Shown here: in pieces, positions 50,668 to 60,332 of the stretch
Numbering within the stretch: the stretch's first letter is position 1
How the letters are laid out: each line of letters starts with the position of its first letter
Translations under genes and position numbers: made by a program
Notes under the pieces: generated by a model
Databases searched by the model: none
Told to the model about the DNA's origin: nothing
Seen by the model: the letters and a program-made list of their open reading frames with translations, nothing else
Source: Acinetobacter gerneri DSM 14967 = CIP 107464 = MTCC 9824
Lineage (GTDB): Bacteria > Pseudomonadota > Gammaproteobacteria > Pseudomonadales > Moraxellaceae
Assembly (NCBI RefSeq): GCF_000368565.1
Contig: NZ_KB849544.1
Coordinates: 219,064-283,063, forward strand
Length of the DNA: 64,000 bases
Reading direction: 5' to 3'

Positions 50668-52770
50668 ATGCTAGATCTAAATGGACAATCAGCAAACCTT
50701 GAAGCAAATGAAGCACAAAGTGCTGATAATGCAGTGAAAATATTACCCTCTTACCTTGCTGGTAAATGGCAGACTTCAAATCAAGACTTACGTACGGTTT
50801 ATCATGCGATTACTGGTGAAGCCATTTACCAAGTCAGTAGTCATGGTTGCGATATGAAAGCAGCTGTCGAATTTGCCAAGAAAAATGGTTCGCAGATTGC
50901 ATCTTGGACTTTCCATGAACGTGCCAATGCACTTAAACAAGTTGCAAGCTATTTATTAGAGCGTAAGGAAGAGTTTTATACTCTTGCCAAAGCAACGGGC
51001 TGTACACGCAAAGATGCATGGATTGATGTTGAAGGTGGATTTGGGACTTTATTTGCCTACTCAAGTTTGGTTCGTCGTGAACTCAGCAACGAAACAGCCC
51101 TAGTTGAAGATGCATGGATTCCATTATCTAAACAAGGTAATTTCGGTGCAAAACATATTTTAACCTCTAAAGCGGGTGTGGCAGTTCATATTGATGCCTT
51201 TAACTTCCCGATTTGGGGCATGCTTGAAAAAATCGCACCGACGCTTTTGGCAGGTGTACCTTGTATCGTCAAACCTGCGACTGAAGGCGCAGAAATGACA
51301 CAAGCTGTGGTCAAACATATCGTAGAAAGCGGTTTTTTACCTGATGGTGCATTGCAGCTGATTTGCGGACAAACTTATGATCTCTTTGATCACCTCGGTC
51401 CTCAAGATACTGTAACATTTACAGGTTCAGCTTCGACTGGTCAAAAGTTACGTGCTCATCCTCGATTCAATCAATATTCAATTCCATTTAGTATGGAAGC
51501 AGACTCGGTCAATAGTGCCATTTTGACTAGCAATGCAAATGAAGAAACAATCGATCTCTTTGTACGTGAAGTTTTCCGTGAAATGACCACAAAAGCAGGA
51601 CAAAAATGTACTGCTATTCGCCGTGCCTTTGTACCTGCCCATTTACTTGAACAAGTTCAAAATAAACTCATCAGCAAACTTCAAAAAGTTGTTGTCGGTA
51701 ATCCTGAGCTTGAAAATGTCACGATGGGTGCTTTGGCAAGCGTCAAGCAAAAACATGATGTTGCTGAAAAAGTTAAACTTTTAAGCCAAGATGCACAAAT
51801 TGTTGTCGGTGGGCATTTAGCAGATTTTAAAGTTGAAGGTGCAGATGCAAATAAAGGTGCATTTTATCCAGCAACATTACTGGTTTGTACCAATCCAACC
51901 CAAGCAAAATATATCCACCAAGTCGAAGCTTTTGGTCCTGTGAGCACTTTGATGCCTTACCAAAATTTGCAAGAACTTGCTGATTTAGTCGCGCGTGGCG
52001 AAGGTAGTTTGGTTGCCTCGATCGTACGCAATACTGATGATAATGTCGAAGAATTGGTTGCTAAAATTGCACCGTGGCATGGTCGTCTACATATTTTAGA
52101 TGCAAGCAATGCCAAAGAAAGTACAGGTCATGGTTCACCTCTACCTCATTTGGTACATGGTGGTCCGGGTCGTGCAGGTGGCGGTGAAGAGCTTGGTGGT
52201 ATTCGTGCTGTAAAACACTATATGCAACGTACTGCCATCCAAGGTTCTCCAAATGTTATGACACAAATTGGTCATAGTTGGACAGCTGGTGCAGAGTTTT
52301 TTGAAGATCGTGTTCATCCGTTTAAAAAATCTTTTGATGAATTGCGTGTAGGTGAACGTTTGCTTACAGCACGCCGTACGGTCACTGAGGCTGACATTGT
52401 CAATTTTGCTTGCTTAAGTGGCGACCATTTTTATGCTCATATGGACAAAATTGGCGCTGAAAATTCATTCTTTGGTGAACGTGTAGCCCATGGTTATTTC
52501 ATTGTTTCAGCCGCTGCGGGATTATTTGTGGACGCAGCTCCGGGACCTGTGATCGCAAACTATGGCATGGACAATTTACGCTTTGTTGAACCTGTGAAAA
52601 TTGGTGATACCATCCAAGTTGAATTGACATGTAAACAAAAAACACCAAAACCACTTAAAGACCCTGAGCAAAAAGCGCATGGTGTTGTGGTTTGGGATAT
52701 TAAAGTTAAAAATCAACGAGGTGAATTGGTCGCAACGTATGACATTTTAACTTTGGTTGAGCGTGCATAA
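50668..52770 (+). CDS. paaZ: Bifunctional oxepin-CoA hydrolase / 3-oxo-5,6-dehydrosuberyl-CoA semialdehyde dehydrogenase
   Basis: A 700-residue fusion. Residues ~25-525 are an aldehyde dehydrogenase with the catalytic Cys in [11 protein letters not shown] and [11 protein letters not shown] for NADP binding. Residues ~550-700 are a MaoC hydratase domain with [15 protein letters not shown] that opens the oxepin ring. The ATG at 50668 has GGAG 7 nt upstream. It is divergent from paaA and followed by a terminator. Confidence 0.96.
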   Translation: MLDLNGQSANLEANEAQSADNAVKILPSYLAGKWQTSNQDLRTVYHAITGEAIYQVSSHGCDMKAAVEFAKKNGSQIASWTFHERANALKQVASYLLERKEEFYTLAKATGCTRKDAWIDVEGGFGTLFAYSSLVRRELSNETALVEDAWIPLSKQGNFGAKHILTSKAGVAVHIDAFNFPIWGMLEKIAPTLLAGVPCIVKPATEGAEMTQAVVKHIVESGFLPDGALQLICGQTYDLFDHLGPQDTVTFTGSASTGQKLRAHPRFNQYSIPFSMEADSVNSAILTSNANEETIDLFVREVFREMTTKAGQKCTAIRRAFVPAHLLEQVQNKLISKLQKVVVGNPELENVTMGALASVKQKHDVAEKVKLLSQDAQIVVGGHLADFKVEGADANKGAFYPATLLVCTNPTQAKYIHQVEAFGPVSTLMPYQNLQELADLVARGEGSLVASIVRNTDDNVEELVAKIAPWHGRLHILDASNAKESTGHGSPLPHLVHGGPGRAGGGEELGGIRAVKHYMQRTAIQGSPNVMTQIGHSWTAGAEFFEDRVHPFKKSFDELRVGERLLTARRTVTEADIVNFACLSGDHFYAHMDKIGAENSFFGERVAHGYFIVSAAAGLFVDAAPGPVIANYGMDNLRFVEPVKIGDTIQVELTCKQKTPKPLKDPEQKAHGVVVWDIKVKNQRGELVATYDILTLVERA

Positions 52771-52818
52771 GTGAGAGTGATCTCTTTTATGATTTAATTT
52801 TAATAATTTTTTTAAATT

Positions 52819-52846
52819 AAAGACTGGCTTAGGCTGGTCTTTTTCT
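52819..52846 (+). terminator. Terminator after paaZ
   Basis: AAAGACTGGC pairs with GCTGGTCTTT (two G-U pairs) around a TTAG loop, followed by a T-run. Confidence 0.85.
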
Positions 52847-53272
52847 TTTAATAGACTTCTTCCATAAGTTATATTTTGCTCAAATTTACACTCTCCTCAT
52901 TTTGCTTCAAAACGTAATAAAATTTGCAATTAAGGCAGGATGCCGTCCGTCGAACAAGGGCTACAGGGATGTATGCCCATTTGTTCGAGAATGGTTTTCT
53001 TGCGAAATATATTTCTCATTTGTCCGAAAACAAAGTAAGAAAGATTGTCTACGCAAAGTAAATTAAATAACTCACGGTAAATGTGACTATATGATACTTT
53101 CCACCCAAATACCTGATCATTTTTTAATTCATGAAAGAAGTCTAACCAATTCAAAAAAAAGTTAAAGCTTTCTCAAACAAAATATTCAAGAAAGCCTTAA
53201 AATTTATAGCGCAGCATTTATAAGATAACTTGCTATATTTCTGTATGGTTTTGCGCACAAACCCAAGCAAAA
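52847..53272. other. Non-coding interval with a strong hairpin
   Basis: TCGAACAA (52950-52957) pairs with TTGTTCGA (52981-52988), extended inward by GGGC/GCCC after a 2-nt bulge. The block is GC-richer than its surroundings. A 74-codon frame across it has only a TTG start and no ribosome binding site, so I do not call it a gene. The hairpin may be a dispersed palindromic repeat. Confidence 0.5.
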
Positions 53273-54016
53273 TTAGCCTAATTTATTGACCAACTTGAGC
53301 GGTAAAACTTTCATCGCTAGGCTGAGCGGGAACCATGGCCATTCTGGCACATAAGCTTTAACGGGTTGTTTTTCAATTGCCTTAACTAAAAGTTTTGAAC
53401 CAGTTTTTTCATCCACTTCAAAAGGAAGTTTTTTAGCACCTTCATTAATTTCGGTGCGAATATAACCAGGGAAAATGGTCGTAACTTTAATCGGTGTATC
53501 AATCAGCTCTGCTCGAATGCCTTCTGCCAGATGCGCTACCCCCGCCTTACTCGCCCCATAAGCAGTCAAATGTTTTGGCATACCACGGATTGCACTCATC
53601 GACGAAATCATGACCAAATGCCCTGCATTTTGCTCACGAAATATTTCAACTGCAGCTTCGCACTGTGCCAAAGCAGAAATAAAATTGGTTTCTACAGTCG
53701 CCTTATTGATCGCAAAATTACCTTTACCAATGCGTCGCCCATCACCAATCCCAGCATTGACAATAATTCGATCAATCGTACCGAATTCGGCTTTGAACTC
53801 ACGAAAAACTTGGAAGACTTGATCGTATTGGGTCACATCTAAAATCTTTGCAATCACACGAATTTGATAAGTCGACTCAAGTTCTTGTTTTAATTGTTCT
53901 AAACGCTCCAAACGTCGAGCACAAATTGCTAAATTATAGCCTTTTTGAGCAAATTCACGTGCCATTCCAGCACCGATACCAGAACTTGCACCTGTAATTA
54001 ATATTGTTTTTGACAT
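53273..54016 (-). CDS. Short-chain dehydrogenase/reductase (SDR)
   Basis: A 247-residue classical SDR with NAD(P) motif TGASSGIGAG, NAGIGDG, catalytic Ser in MISSMSAIRG and YGASK. It resembles the SDR subunits that act on 3-hydroxyacyl-CoA or 3-oxoacyl intermediates in operons with an acyl-CoA dehydrogenase and a kinase (LvaD-like). The start at 54016 is chosen; an ATG four codons earlier abuts the previous stop. It is the last gene of the operon. Confidence 0.87.
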   Translation of the reverse strand: MSKTILITGASSGIGAGMAREFAQKGYNLAICARRLERLEQLKQELESTYQIRVIAKILDVTQYDQVFQVFREFKAEFGTIDRIIVNAGIGDGRRIGKGNFAINKATVETNFISALAQCEAAVEIFREQNAGHLVMISSMSAIRGMPKHLTAYGASKAGVAHLAEGIRAELIDTPIKVTTIFPGYIRTEINEGAKKLPFEVDEKTGSKLLVKAIEKQPVKAYVPEWPWFPLSLAMKVLPLKLVNKLG

Positions 54017-54028
54017 GGCAGATTCCAT

Positions 54029-54727
54029 TTATATCCAAGTTAATAAATCTGGTTGAACTTCTTTAATAAAATGATGTTCGTTTAGACTTAAAAGTTGTGG
54101 TTGATTGCCCACAAGTCGAAGTGTCGTCAATGATGCATTGGCTATAGACCAGTTCAAAGCAAAGGTTCGGTTGATACTCAGTTCGAGTATTTTTCCTGCT
54201 GCAACAGAAATCACACCGCCTGAACTAAATATCACTGCATAGCGGGGTTTAGTTTGCGCCAATTGATCACACAAATCTTGCATCGCTGTTTCAACACGAC
54301 TTTTAAAATCTGGCCAAGACTCTTCGTACTCATGATGAAACTCGCCACCTGTCCAGCGTTCAATCGCACCTTCAAATATTTTTGCCAAATATTCACGAGG
54401 ATTTTTTTCTTTAACGACGTCTTCTTTGAGCAATTCAGGTTGGTTAAATCTTGGTTCGTACTGAGCGAAGACTTGCTGGTGATTAAACTCATTCCAAGCG
54501 CTATTGGTTAAAATCTCAGCTTCAGGAAAGCATTGTTGCATTGCAATCTTAGCTGTTTGTTGATGTCTTTGCATTGAACCTGCAATTACAACAGGTTCTT
54601 CTTTCAATATTTTCTGAAAAAAATCACCTAAAATTTTCGCTTGTAGCTCACCATTGGGCGAAAGCTGGTCATAACTTTTTGCCCCAAAAGAAGCTTGACC
54701 ATGTCGAACCAGATAAATCGTCGTCAT
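54029..54727 (-). CDS. Histidine phosphatase family protein
   Basis: A 232-residue branch-1 histidine phosphatase with VRHGQASFG (R8, H9) and the distal FSSGGVISVAAG segment, where the usual second His is replaced (SSGG rather than xHGG). This may lower or change its activity. It overlaps the kinase gene by 4 bases. In this operon it could act on a phosphorylated hydroxyacyl intermediate, but that is inference. Confidence 0.85.
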   Translation of the reverse strand: MTTIYLVRHGQASFGAKSYDQLSPNGELQAKILGDFFQKILKEEPVVIAGSMQRHQQTAKIAMQQCFPEAEILTNSAWNEFNHQQVFAQYEPRFNQPELLKEDVVKEKNPREYLAKIFEGAIERWTGGEFHHEYEESWPDFKSRVETAMQDLCDQLAQTKPRYAVIFSSGGVISVAAGKILELSINRTFALNWSIANASLTTLRLVGNQPQLLSLNEHHFIKEVQPDLLTWI

Positions 54728-55845
54728 TTTGGCATTAGCTCCTTAAATTTTGCCATAAACTCTTGTGCCAATTGATTTGCCTCTAATTTTTGCAATCCAA
54801 TCAACTTCAAAGCTCGAATATGTAAAGCATGTATCACAATCCAAAAGTCCTTAAATGCTGGATTTTGTGTTTGTTTATGATAATAACGATAATAGATTTG
54901 TTGAGCGATCACGGCTAAACGGAAGATTCCAAAAACTTCATAAAATGTCCAGTTTTCAGGTTTTAATCCTGTTTTTTCAAGATAGTAATCTACAACTTCT
55001 TTACGCGTGAACATTCCTTTTAGATGGGTTGGTTGGCGACGAGTGGATTTGAAGATCATGTTATCGGTGTCTTCAACCCAATAAGCCAATGCCGAACCCA
55101 AATCCATCAAGGGATCACCAATGGTTGCCATTTCCCAGTCCAATACGCCAATCACTTGTGTTGGATGCGCTGGATCTAAAATGACATTATCAAAACGCCA
55201 ATCATTATGAATAATACAACTTGTTGAATCAGCAGGAATATTATCATTTAGCCAAGCACGTACATATTTAAAGCTTGGTACATTGATCGTATGCGCTTTT
55301 TCAAAACGCTGATCCCAACCTTCTACTTGACGACGGCAATAACCATCACCTTTGCCGATCTTTTCAAGTGGCGTACCTTGATAAGGGACTTGGTGTAATT
55401 CAATCAATTTATCTAGAACATTGACACATAATTCATGTACTTGCTTTTCATCAAAATGCAGTTCGGCAGGTAACTTAGCACGGGGAATGATCCCTTCAAT
55501 GCGTTTCATCACATAAAAATCGCAGCCGATTACAGATTCATCTTGGCAAAGCGCAACCATTTCAGGTAATACAGGATAAAAAGGTGTCAGCTCTTTTTGC
55601 ACAGTATATTCACGTGACATATCATGTGCTGATTTGGCTTTTGTTCCCTTGGGTGGACGACGTAAGATCAAATCGACATTTTCATATTTTAAACGATATG
55701 TCCAATTCGATGCCCCACCAGAATATTGAGTGATTTCAGGATTGCCAATCAGTTCAATGCCTTGTGATTTTAACCACGCATCAACTGCTTGTATATCCAG
55801 TTCCTCGCCTTCACGTACCTCTCCACCAACATCAATCACTGACAT
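54724..55845 (-). CDS. Aminoglycoside phosphotransferase-like kinase (ACAD10/LvaA-type)
   Basis: A 373-residue kinase of the APH fold. The catalytic loop is IIHNDWRFDNVILD and the metal-binding Asp is in GVLDWEMATIGDPLMDLG. Kinases of this subgroup are found with acyl-CoA dehydrogenases: fused in ACAD10/ACAD11, separate in the levulinate (lva) operon. There they phosphorylate 4-hydroxyacyl-CoA. It is second in the operon after the acyl-CoA dehydrogenase, which makes that function likely. Confidence 0.87.
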   Translation of the reverse strand: MSVIDVGGEVREGEELDIQAVDAWLKSQGIELIGNPEITQYSGGASNWTYRLKYENVDLILRRPPKGTKAKSAHDMSREYTVQKELTPFYPVLPEMVALCQDESVIGCDFYVMKRIEGIIPRAKLPAELHFDEKQVHELCVNVLDKLIELHQVPYQGTPLEKIGKGDGYCRRQVEGWDQRFEKAHTINVPSFKYVRAWLNDNIPADSTSCIIHNDWRFDNVILDPAHPTQVIGVLDWEMATIGDPLMDLGSALAYWVEDTDNMIFKSTRRQPTHLKGMFTRKEVVDYYLEKTGLKPENWTFYEVFGIFRLAVIAQQIYYRYYHKQTQNPAFKDFWIVIHALHIRALKLIGLQKLEANQLAQEFMAKFKELMPK

Positions 55846-55911
55846 AATTTATCCCGTATTTTCTATATCAATTTTTTAAATCGTTAACGCTTTGTTTACT
55901 CGTTTATAGGA

Positions 55912-57150
55912 TTACTTTTTACGTGAACCATAACCACGTTTTTTAAGTTCAAGCTTGGCTATCATGCCTTTATGCACTTCATCAGGTCCATCTGCCAAAC
56001 GTAAACTACGCGCTTGAGCAAAGAAGCCTGTCAATGGCGTATCTCTTGAAAGCCCCATTCCGCCATGAATTTGCATTGCCATATCGACTACTTTTTCGAG
56101 TACCGAAGGCGCAACAACTTTAATCGCGGAAATTTCTGTCAATGCAGCCATATTCCCTAAGGTATCCATTTTATAGGCAGCATACAAGGTTAAAAGTCGT
56201 GCTTGATCAATTGCAACACGCGCATCTGCGACACGTTCCAGATTTCCGCCTAATTTTAGGATTTCCTTCCCAAAAGCAGTACGGCTCATACCACGATCGA
56301 TCATCAACTCAAGTGCTTTTTCCGCAGCCCCAATACAGCGCATACAATGATGAATACGTCCTGGACCTAAACGACCTTGAGCGATTTCAAAACCTTGACC
56401 TGCACCACCAATAAAATTTGCAACTGGAACACGAACATTGTCAAAGCTAATCTCGCCATGTCCATGTGGTGCATCATAGTCACCAAAAACTGGGAGCATC
56501 CGTTCAATGGTGACACCTTGAGTATCAACTGGAACTAAAACCATCGAATGTTGATGATGTCGGTCTTTGTTTGCATCAGGTGTATGTGCCATAAAAATGA
56601 TAATTTTTGCATTGGGATCGCCAAGACCTGAAGACCACCATTTACGTCCATTGAGCACAATTTCATCACCATCCACCACCGCCGTTGCTTGCATATTGGT
56701 CGCATCACTTGAAGCAACTGCTGGCTCAGTCATACAGAAAACTGAACGAATCTTTCCATCCAATAATGGTTTTAGCCACTGTTCTTTTTGTGCATCTGTA
56801 CCGTAACGCCAAATCACTTCCATGTTGCCGCTGTCTGGTGCATTGCAGTTAAATACGATTGGTGCAAGTAAACTGCGTCCTGAAAGTTCTGCGATATGTG
56901 CATATTCTTGCACCGAAAGCCCTTGCCCTAAAACAGGATCAGGCAAGAACATATTCCAAAGTCCTACTTTTTTTGCTTTGTCTTTTAATATCTCAAGTTC
57001 TGCTGGCCACTGCCATTTTGTCCAATCGCCATCAATGTTTAAGGCATGCACTTGATGCCAAAATTCGGTTTCTACAGGTTCAATTTCATTTTGAATAAAT
57101 GCTTTGGTGCGTTGGATATAATCTTGGGCACGATTGGAAAGTTCAAACAT
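55912..57150 (-). CDS. Acyl-CoA dehydrogenase (ACAD11/LvaC-like)
   Basis: A 412-residue flavoprotein. CMTEPAVASSDATNMQAT, WWSSGLGDPNAKIIIFM and IHGGMGLSRDTPLTGFF mark the ACAD10/ACAD11 subgroup, where the usual catalytic Glu position is altered. It is the first gene of a four-gene operon with the kinase, phosphatase and SDR; a LysR regulator is divergent. In characterised relatives it eliminates phosphate from 4-phosphoacyl-CoA and rehydrates to 3-hydroxyacyl-CoA. Confidence 0.9.
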   Translation of the reverse strand: MFELSNRAQDYIQRTKAFIQNEIEPVETEFWHQVHALNIDGDWTKWQWPAELEILKDKAKKVGLWNMFLPDPVLGQGLSVQEYAHIAELSGRSLLAPIVFNCNAPDSGNMEVIWRYGTDAQKEQWLKPLLDGKIRSVFCMTEPAVASSDATNMQATAVVDGDEIVLNGRKWWSSGLGDPNAKIIIFMAHTPDANKDRHHQHSMVLVPVDTQGVTIERMLPVFGDYDAPHGHGEISFDNVRVPVANFIGGAGQGFEIAQGRLGPGRIHHCMRCIGAAEKALELMIDRGMSRTAFGKEILKLGGNLERVADARVAIDQARLLTLYAAYKMDTLGNMAALTEISAIKVVAPSVLEKVVDMAMQIHGGMGLSRDTPLTGFFAQARSLRLADGPDEVHKGMIAKLELKKRGYGSRKK

Positions 57151-57253
57151 CGTATTTATCCTTAAATTATGTAAATGATCAACTGAATAGCGCTTTACAA
57201 CACCTTATCCTGAAAAGTAATATGAACCAAATGATTTAATTCAATACATTACT

Positions 57254-58171
57254 ATGAATAATATTCATGTATCAAACTCAGTTGATTTGACCCTTTTCCA
57301 TAAAATAGATATCAATTTATACCCTCTTTTTATTGCTGTTTTTGAGCAAAAAAGCATATCAAAAGCAGCGCAAATTTTATGTATTACTCAATCTGCTGCT
57401 AGTCATGCTTTGCAGCGTTTACGATTGCATTTAAATGATGATTTATTTGTTCGTGCAGGAAGCAAAATGCTGCCCACGCCTTTTGCAGAACAAGTCTATC
57501 CTATTGTAAAACAGGCTTTATTTTCCATACAAAATATTTCCATACAAAAACAACAATTTGACCCTAGCATGGTACAGACTTTAAAAATTGCCGTACATGA
57601 TGAAATCGAACCCATCATTTTGCCCAAATTGATTCATCATTTTCAAAATATGGATTTACAAATTAAGTATTTGAGTTCAAAACTTGAAAGAAAAAATATC
57701 GTGGCAGAACTTGCATCACAACAAATTGATTTTGTGATCGACCTTGAACAAAACGTCAGTGAAAAATTGGTTTTTACGCGTTTAGTGCAAGACTATTTTG
57801 TGTTTTGTACCCAGCAAAAAGAGCTTGATCCTGCAAAATATTTTTCCTCTCCACATATCGGTGTTTCATCACGCCGTACAGGTATTTTATTAGAAGATCT
57901 TTATTTATCGAAAAAAGACTTATCACGTCAGATTTTCTTGCGCTGCCAGCATTATTCAACTGCCTTACAAGTTTTGGAACAAAATGATCAAGCGATCCTG
58001 ACTATTCCAAAGCAGATTCTTTCGCATTTGCATTTATCCAGCAAAATCCAAATTTTTGAACTCCCTATGAAGACTCAAGATATAAATTTGGGAATATATT
58101 GGCATAAAGATCTTCAAGAAAATCCAAGACATCATTTTTTGCGTAATGAAATTGCTAAAATTTTTGCTTAG
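57254..58171 (+). CDS. LysR-family regulator
   Basis: A 305-residue regulator. NLYPLFIAVFEQKSISKAAQILCITQSAASHALQRLRLHLNDDLFVR-type helix-turn-helix is clear, followed by a NahR/PcpR-like effector domain. It is divergent from the acyl-CoA dehydrogenase operon across about 100 bases and probably controls it. Confidence 0.88.
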   Translation: MNNIHVSNSVDLTLFHKIDINLYPLFIAVFEQKSISKAAQILCITQSAASHALQRLRLHLNDDLFVRAGSKMLPTPFAEQVYPIVKQALFSIQNISIQKQQFDPSMVQTLKIAVHDEIEPIILPKLIHHFQNMDLQIKYLSSKLERKNIVAELASQQIDFVIDLEQNVSEKLVFTRLVQDYFVFCTQQKELDPAKYFSSPHIGVSSRRTGILLEDLYLSKKDLSRQIFLRCQHYSTALQVLEQNDQAILTIPKQILSHLHLSSKIQIFELPMKTQDINLGIYWHKDLQENPRHHFLRNEIAKIFA

Positions 58172-58387
58172 GCTATTTTGAAAAAATTATAGCTTAGATA
58201 TCCAAGTTTAGTCGTAATGAATAATCTATCTCGTACAGATATATTGTTGAGTAGTTCCTATATATGAAAATTTACTTAGGCTATTTTTATATTTAACTTG
58301 TGTAAATTTTGCGCTTTTGTTTTAATGTGAACGCTTTTTCAAAGCTCTTTTTTAATCAAAATAAACATCAAAAAAAAAGGTTTTATA

Positions 58388-59062
58388 ATGACTTCTTTTG
58401 AACAACAAACCATTCATCCTCAAGACAATCCACTTTCCCCTAAAGGACGCTTTAGTCGACTATCCTATTTAGCATGGATGTTTATTACTGGCATGATTTA
58501 CTCCTTTGCCCTATCTATCGTCATAGGCATCGCTGCTGTGGCATTGTTAACATCTGCAAGTTTTGATATTTCAACTTTAGCAACGACAGGATTAGGTATC
58601 TTTGCGATTGCTTTGTTTGTACTTGTTGTTGTCGTATTTATGATTTTTTCAATCTGTATTTCTATCAGACGTATCCATGATTTAAATAAAAGTGGTTGGT
58701 TATGGCTGTTATTTTTAGTGCCTATAGTTAATGTGATTTTTTCAATTTATTTGTTTGTTGCAAAAGGTACTGAAGGCGCAAATAATTATGGTCCTTTACG
58801 TCCAACCGAACAAACTGAAAAACTTCTAGGCATATTATATGCAGTGATGTTGGCTATATTTATTGTTGCCTACGGCGCTCTGTTGGCTTGGGCGATCTCA
58901 ATGCAAAATCAATTGCCTAATTTGCAACAAATCGGACAATCAAGTAACTCAACTGTAATCAATTCACAACTTGAAAATGATGACCCATCGCTAGAAAATG
59001 CTGTAATCGATGATGCCCAACCTGCTGATGCAAATCATGAAAATGGTGGTACACATCAATAA
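58388..59062 (+). CDS. DUF805 membrane protein
   Basis: A 224-residue inner membrane protein. The first ~150 residues are a DUF805 domain with PKGRFSRLSYLAW at the start, helices near 30-55 and 65-95, and ISIRRIHDLNKSGWLWLLFLVPIVN, the family hallmark. A fourth helix follows, then an acidic, Asn/Asp-rich soluble tail of about 45 residues. Function is unknown. It is monocistronic with a terminator. Confidence 0.88.
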   Translation: MTSFEQQTIHPQDNPLSPKGRFSRLSYLAWMFITGMIYSFALSIVIGIAAVALLTSASFDISTLATTGLGIFAIALFVLVVVVFMIFSICISIRRIHDLNKSGWLWLLFLVPIVNVIFSIYLFVAKGTEGANNYGPLRPTEQTEKLLGILYAVMLAIFIVAYGALLAWAISMQNQLPNLQQIGQSSNSTVINSQLENDDPSLENAVIDDAQPADANHENGGTHQ

Positions 59063-59112
59063 TCATTTTTATCATCTTAGATTACAATATTAAATCTATA
59101 TGAGACTATTTT

Positions 59113-59145
59113 AAAAGGAGGTCGACCACTGACCTCCTTTTATTT
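59113..59145 (+). terminator. Terminator after the DUF805 gene
   Basis: AAAAGGAGGTC pairs with GACCTCCTTTT around a 7-nt loop. Confidence 0.9.
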
Positions 59146-59244
59146 TGCGTCATGATATTGATCAGAAAAAATAGATCGTGATTGCCCTGTATATCATCAC
59201 TAGATCTCAACACACCACTTCATAACCATTTATAAATTATAGAC

Positions 59245-60102
59245 TTAATCAAACTTTTCTAACCAAGCGATAACTTTGGGCCATATTTCTTTTTTGGCAT
59301 TTTGTGATTGAAAAATACGACTATGACTATAATCTTCTAAGTTACCATTTGCTAAAGAATAACATTCAAATTTGCTTAGGCTATTTTCAAATTGATCTAA
59401 AAACATCTGGCATGATTCAGGTGGCGCTATAAAATCATCTGCAATAGACGCAATCGAATAGATCGGCATCCGAATAGATTTCATTGCATAGCAATAATCA
59501 AACTGATCATCGCCAATAAATCGCTGTTGTATATTCCAGTTAAACCACTGATTCATCATATAATAACTTTCATTTTGCGGCCCAATACCCAACTGTTTCC
59601 CCGGTAAAACTCCTAAAGATTTGCTCAATAGTTTTAGAGCAATCAATTTTGCTTTACGTTTTCGTGTATTTGCAGCACTGAAGCTTTGGCAGGCAAAAAA
59701 AGAGGCTGCTTTAAAATACGGTCGATATTGAGGATTTCTTGCCAGCATCATGCTCAGCCCTACTCCGCCTCCACTATGATTGACGCTATAAAGTGCTTGA
59801 ATATTTTCATGATCAATCAAATATTTCACGGCGCTTTTTATTTCATAAAGTGCGACCGTTTCAAAGTTATAATTTCCGTGATATTGGGGACTAGAGCCAT
59901 GTCCTCGCCATTCTAAAATCCAGCAGATATAACCATGTTCAATCAAATATTCTGCAAATTTTAGACAAATACGTTTATCTGAAAAGGTGCCATGGATCAT
60001 CAATACATGACGCTCAGCAGATCGCTCTGGATCTGATATTTTCCAAAGCGCAAATTGTGCATGATCTTCTGTATCTAAGATTATCTTTTCTTGCCTAATC
60101 AA
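59245..60102 (-). CDS. Alpha/beta hydrolase
   Basis: A 285-residue serine-hydrolase-fold protein: VLMIHGTFSDKR near the oxyanion region, ILEWRGHGSS, and a nucleophile elbow SVNHSGGGVG (Asn where the usual G-x-S-x-G has its first Gly). The C-terminal EDYSHSRIF supplies a candidate catalytic His. It resembles poorly characterised lipase-like hydrolases. It is monocistronic, convergent with the DUF805 gene. Confidence 0.8.
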   Translation of the reverse strand: MIRQEKIILDTEDHAQFALWKISDPERSAERHVLMIHGTFSDKRICLKFAEYLIEHGYICWILEWRGHGSSPQYHGNYNFETVALYEIKSAVKYLIDHENIQALYSVNHSGGGVGLSMMLARNPQYRPYFKAASFFACQSFSAANTRKRKAKLIALKLLSKSLGVLPGKQLGIGPQNESYYMMNQWFNWNIQQRFIGDDQFDYCYAMKSIRMPIYSIASIADDFIAPPESCQMFLDQFENSLSKFECYSLANGNLEDYSHSRIFQSQNAKKEIWPKVIAWLEKFD

Positions 60103-60177
60103 ACCTTCTCTTCCTTTGTTTTTGTACTTTTTAACGATCTATATCCGATCCACCATAACATCTTTTTCAAGGCACAA

Positions 60178-60206
60178 AAAAGGTCTGACGAGTCAGACCT
60201 TTTTAT
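60178..60206. terminator. Terminator of the cydAB operon
   Basis: AAAAGGTCTGA pairs with TCAGACCTTTT around CGAG, with U-runs on both sides. It lies just beyond the DUF2474 gene. Confidence 0.9.
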
Positions 60207-60213
60207 TTCTAGC

Positions 60214-60324
60214 TTATTGGTAAGCCAATTGGATCAACATTCTAAAAAAACCTGCAATGATTGCCAGTGTGAGCACCCCACCCAACCAAAGCAAAATAAA
60301 CCACCCAGTTTGTGAAATTTTCAT
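60214..60324 (-). CDS. DUF2474-type small subunit of cytochrome bd oxidase
   Basis: A 36-residue, single-helix protein (MKISQTGWFILLWLGGVLTL then an Arg and short tail) encoded 8 bases after cydB. GGAG lies 5 nt before the ATG. Very small one-helix proteins in this position are accessory subunits of cytochrome bd/CIO oxidases; the TGWFILLWLGG pattern matches DUF2474 as I recall it. It probably stabilises the oxidase. Confidence 0.85.
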   Translation of the reverse strand: MKISQTGWFILLWLGGVLTLAIIAGFFRMLIQLAYQ

Positions 60325-60332
60325 ACTCGCTC

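Noticed and set aside
52930..53154. 74-codon minus-strand frame ending in the hairpin block
   Set aside because: TTG start only, no ribosome binding site, and its 3' part is simply the translated palindrome.
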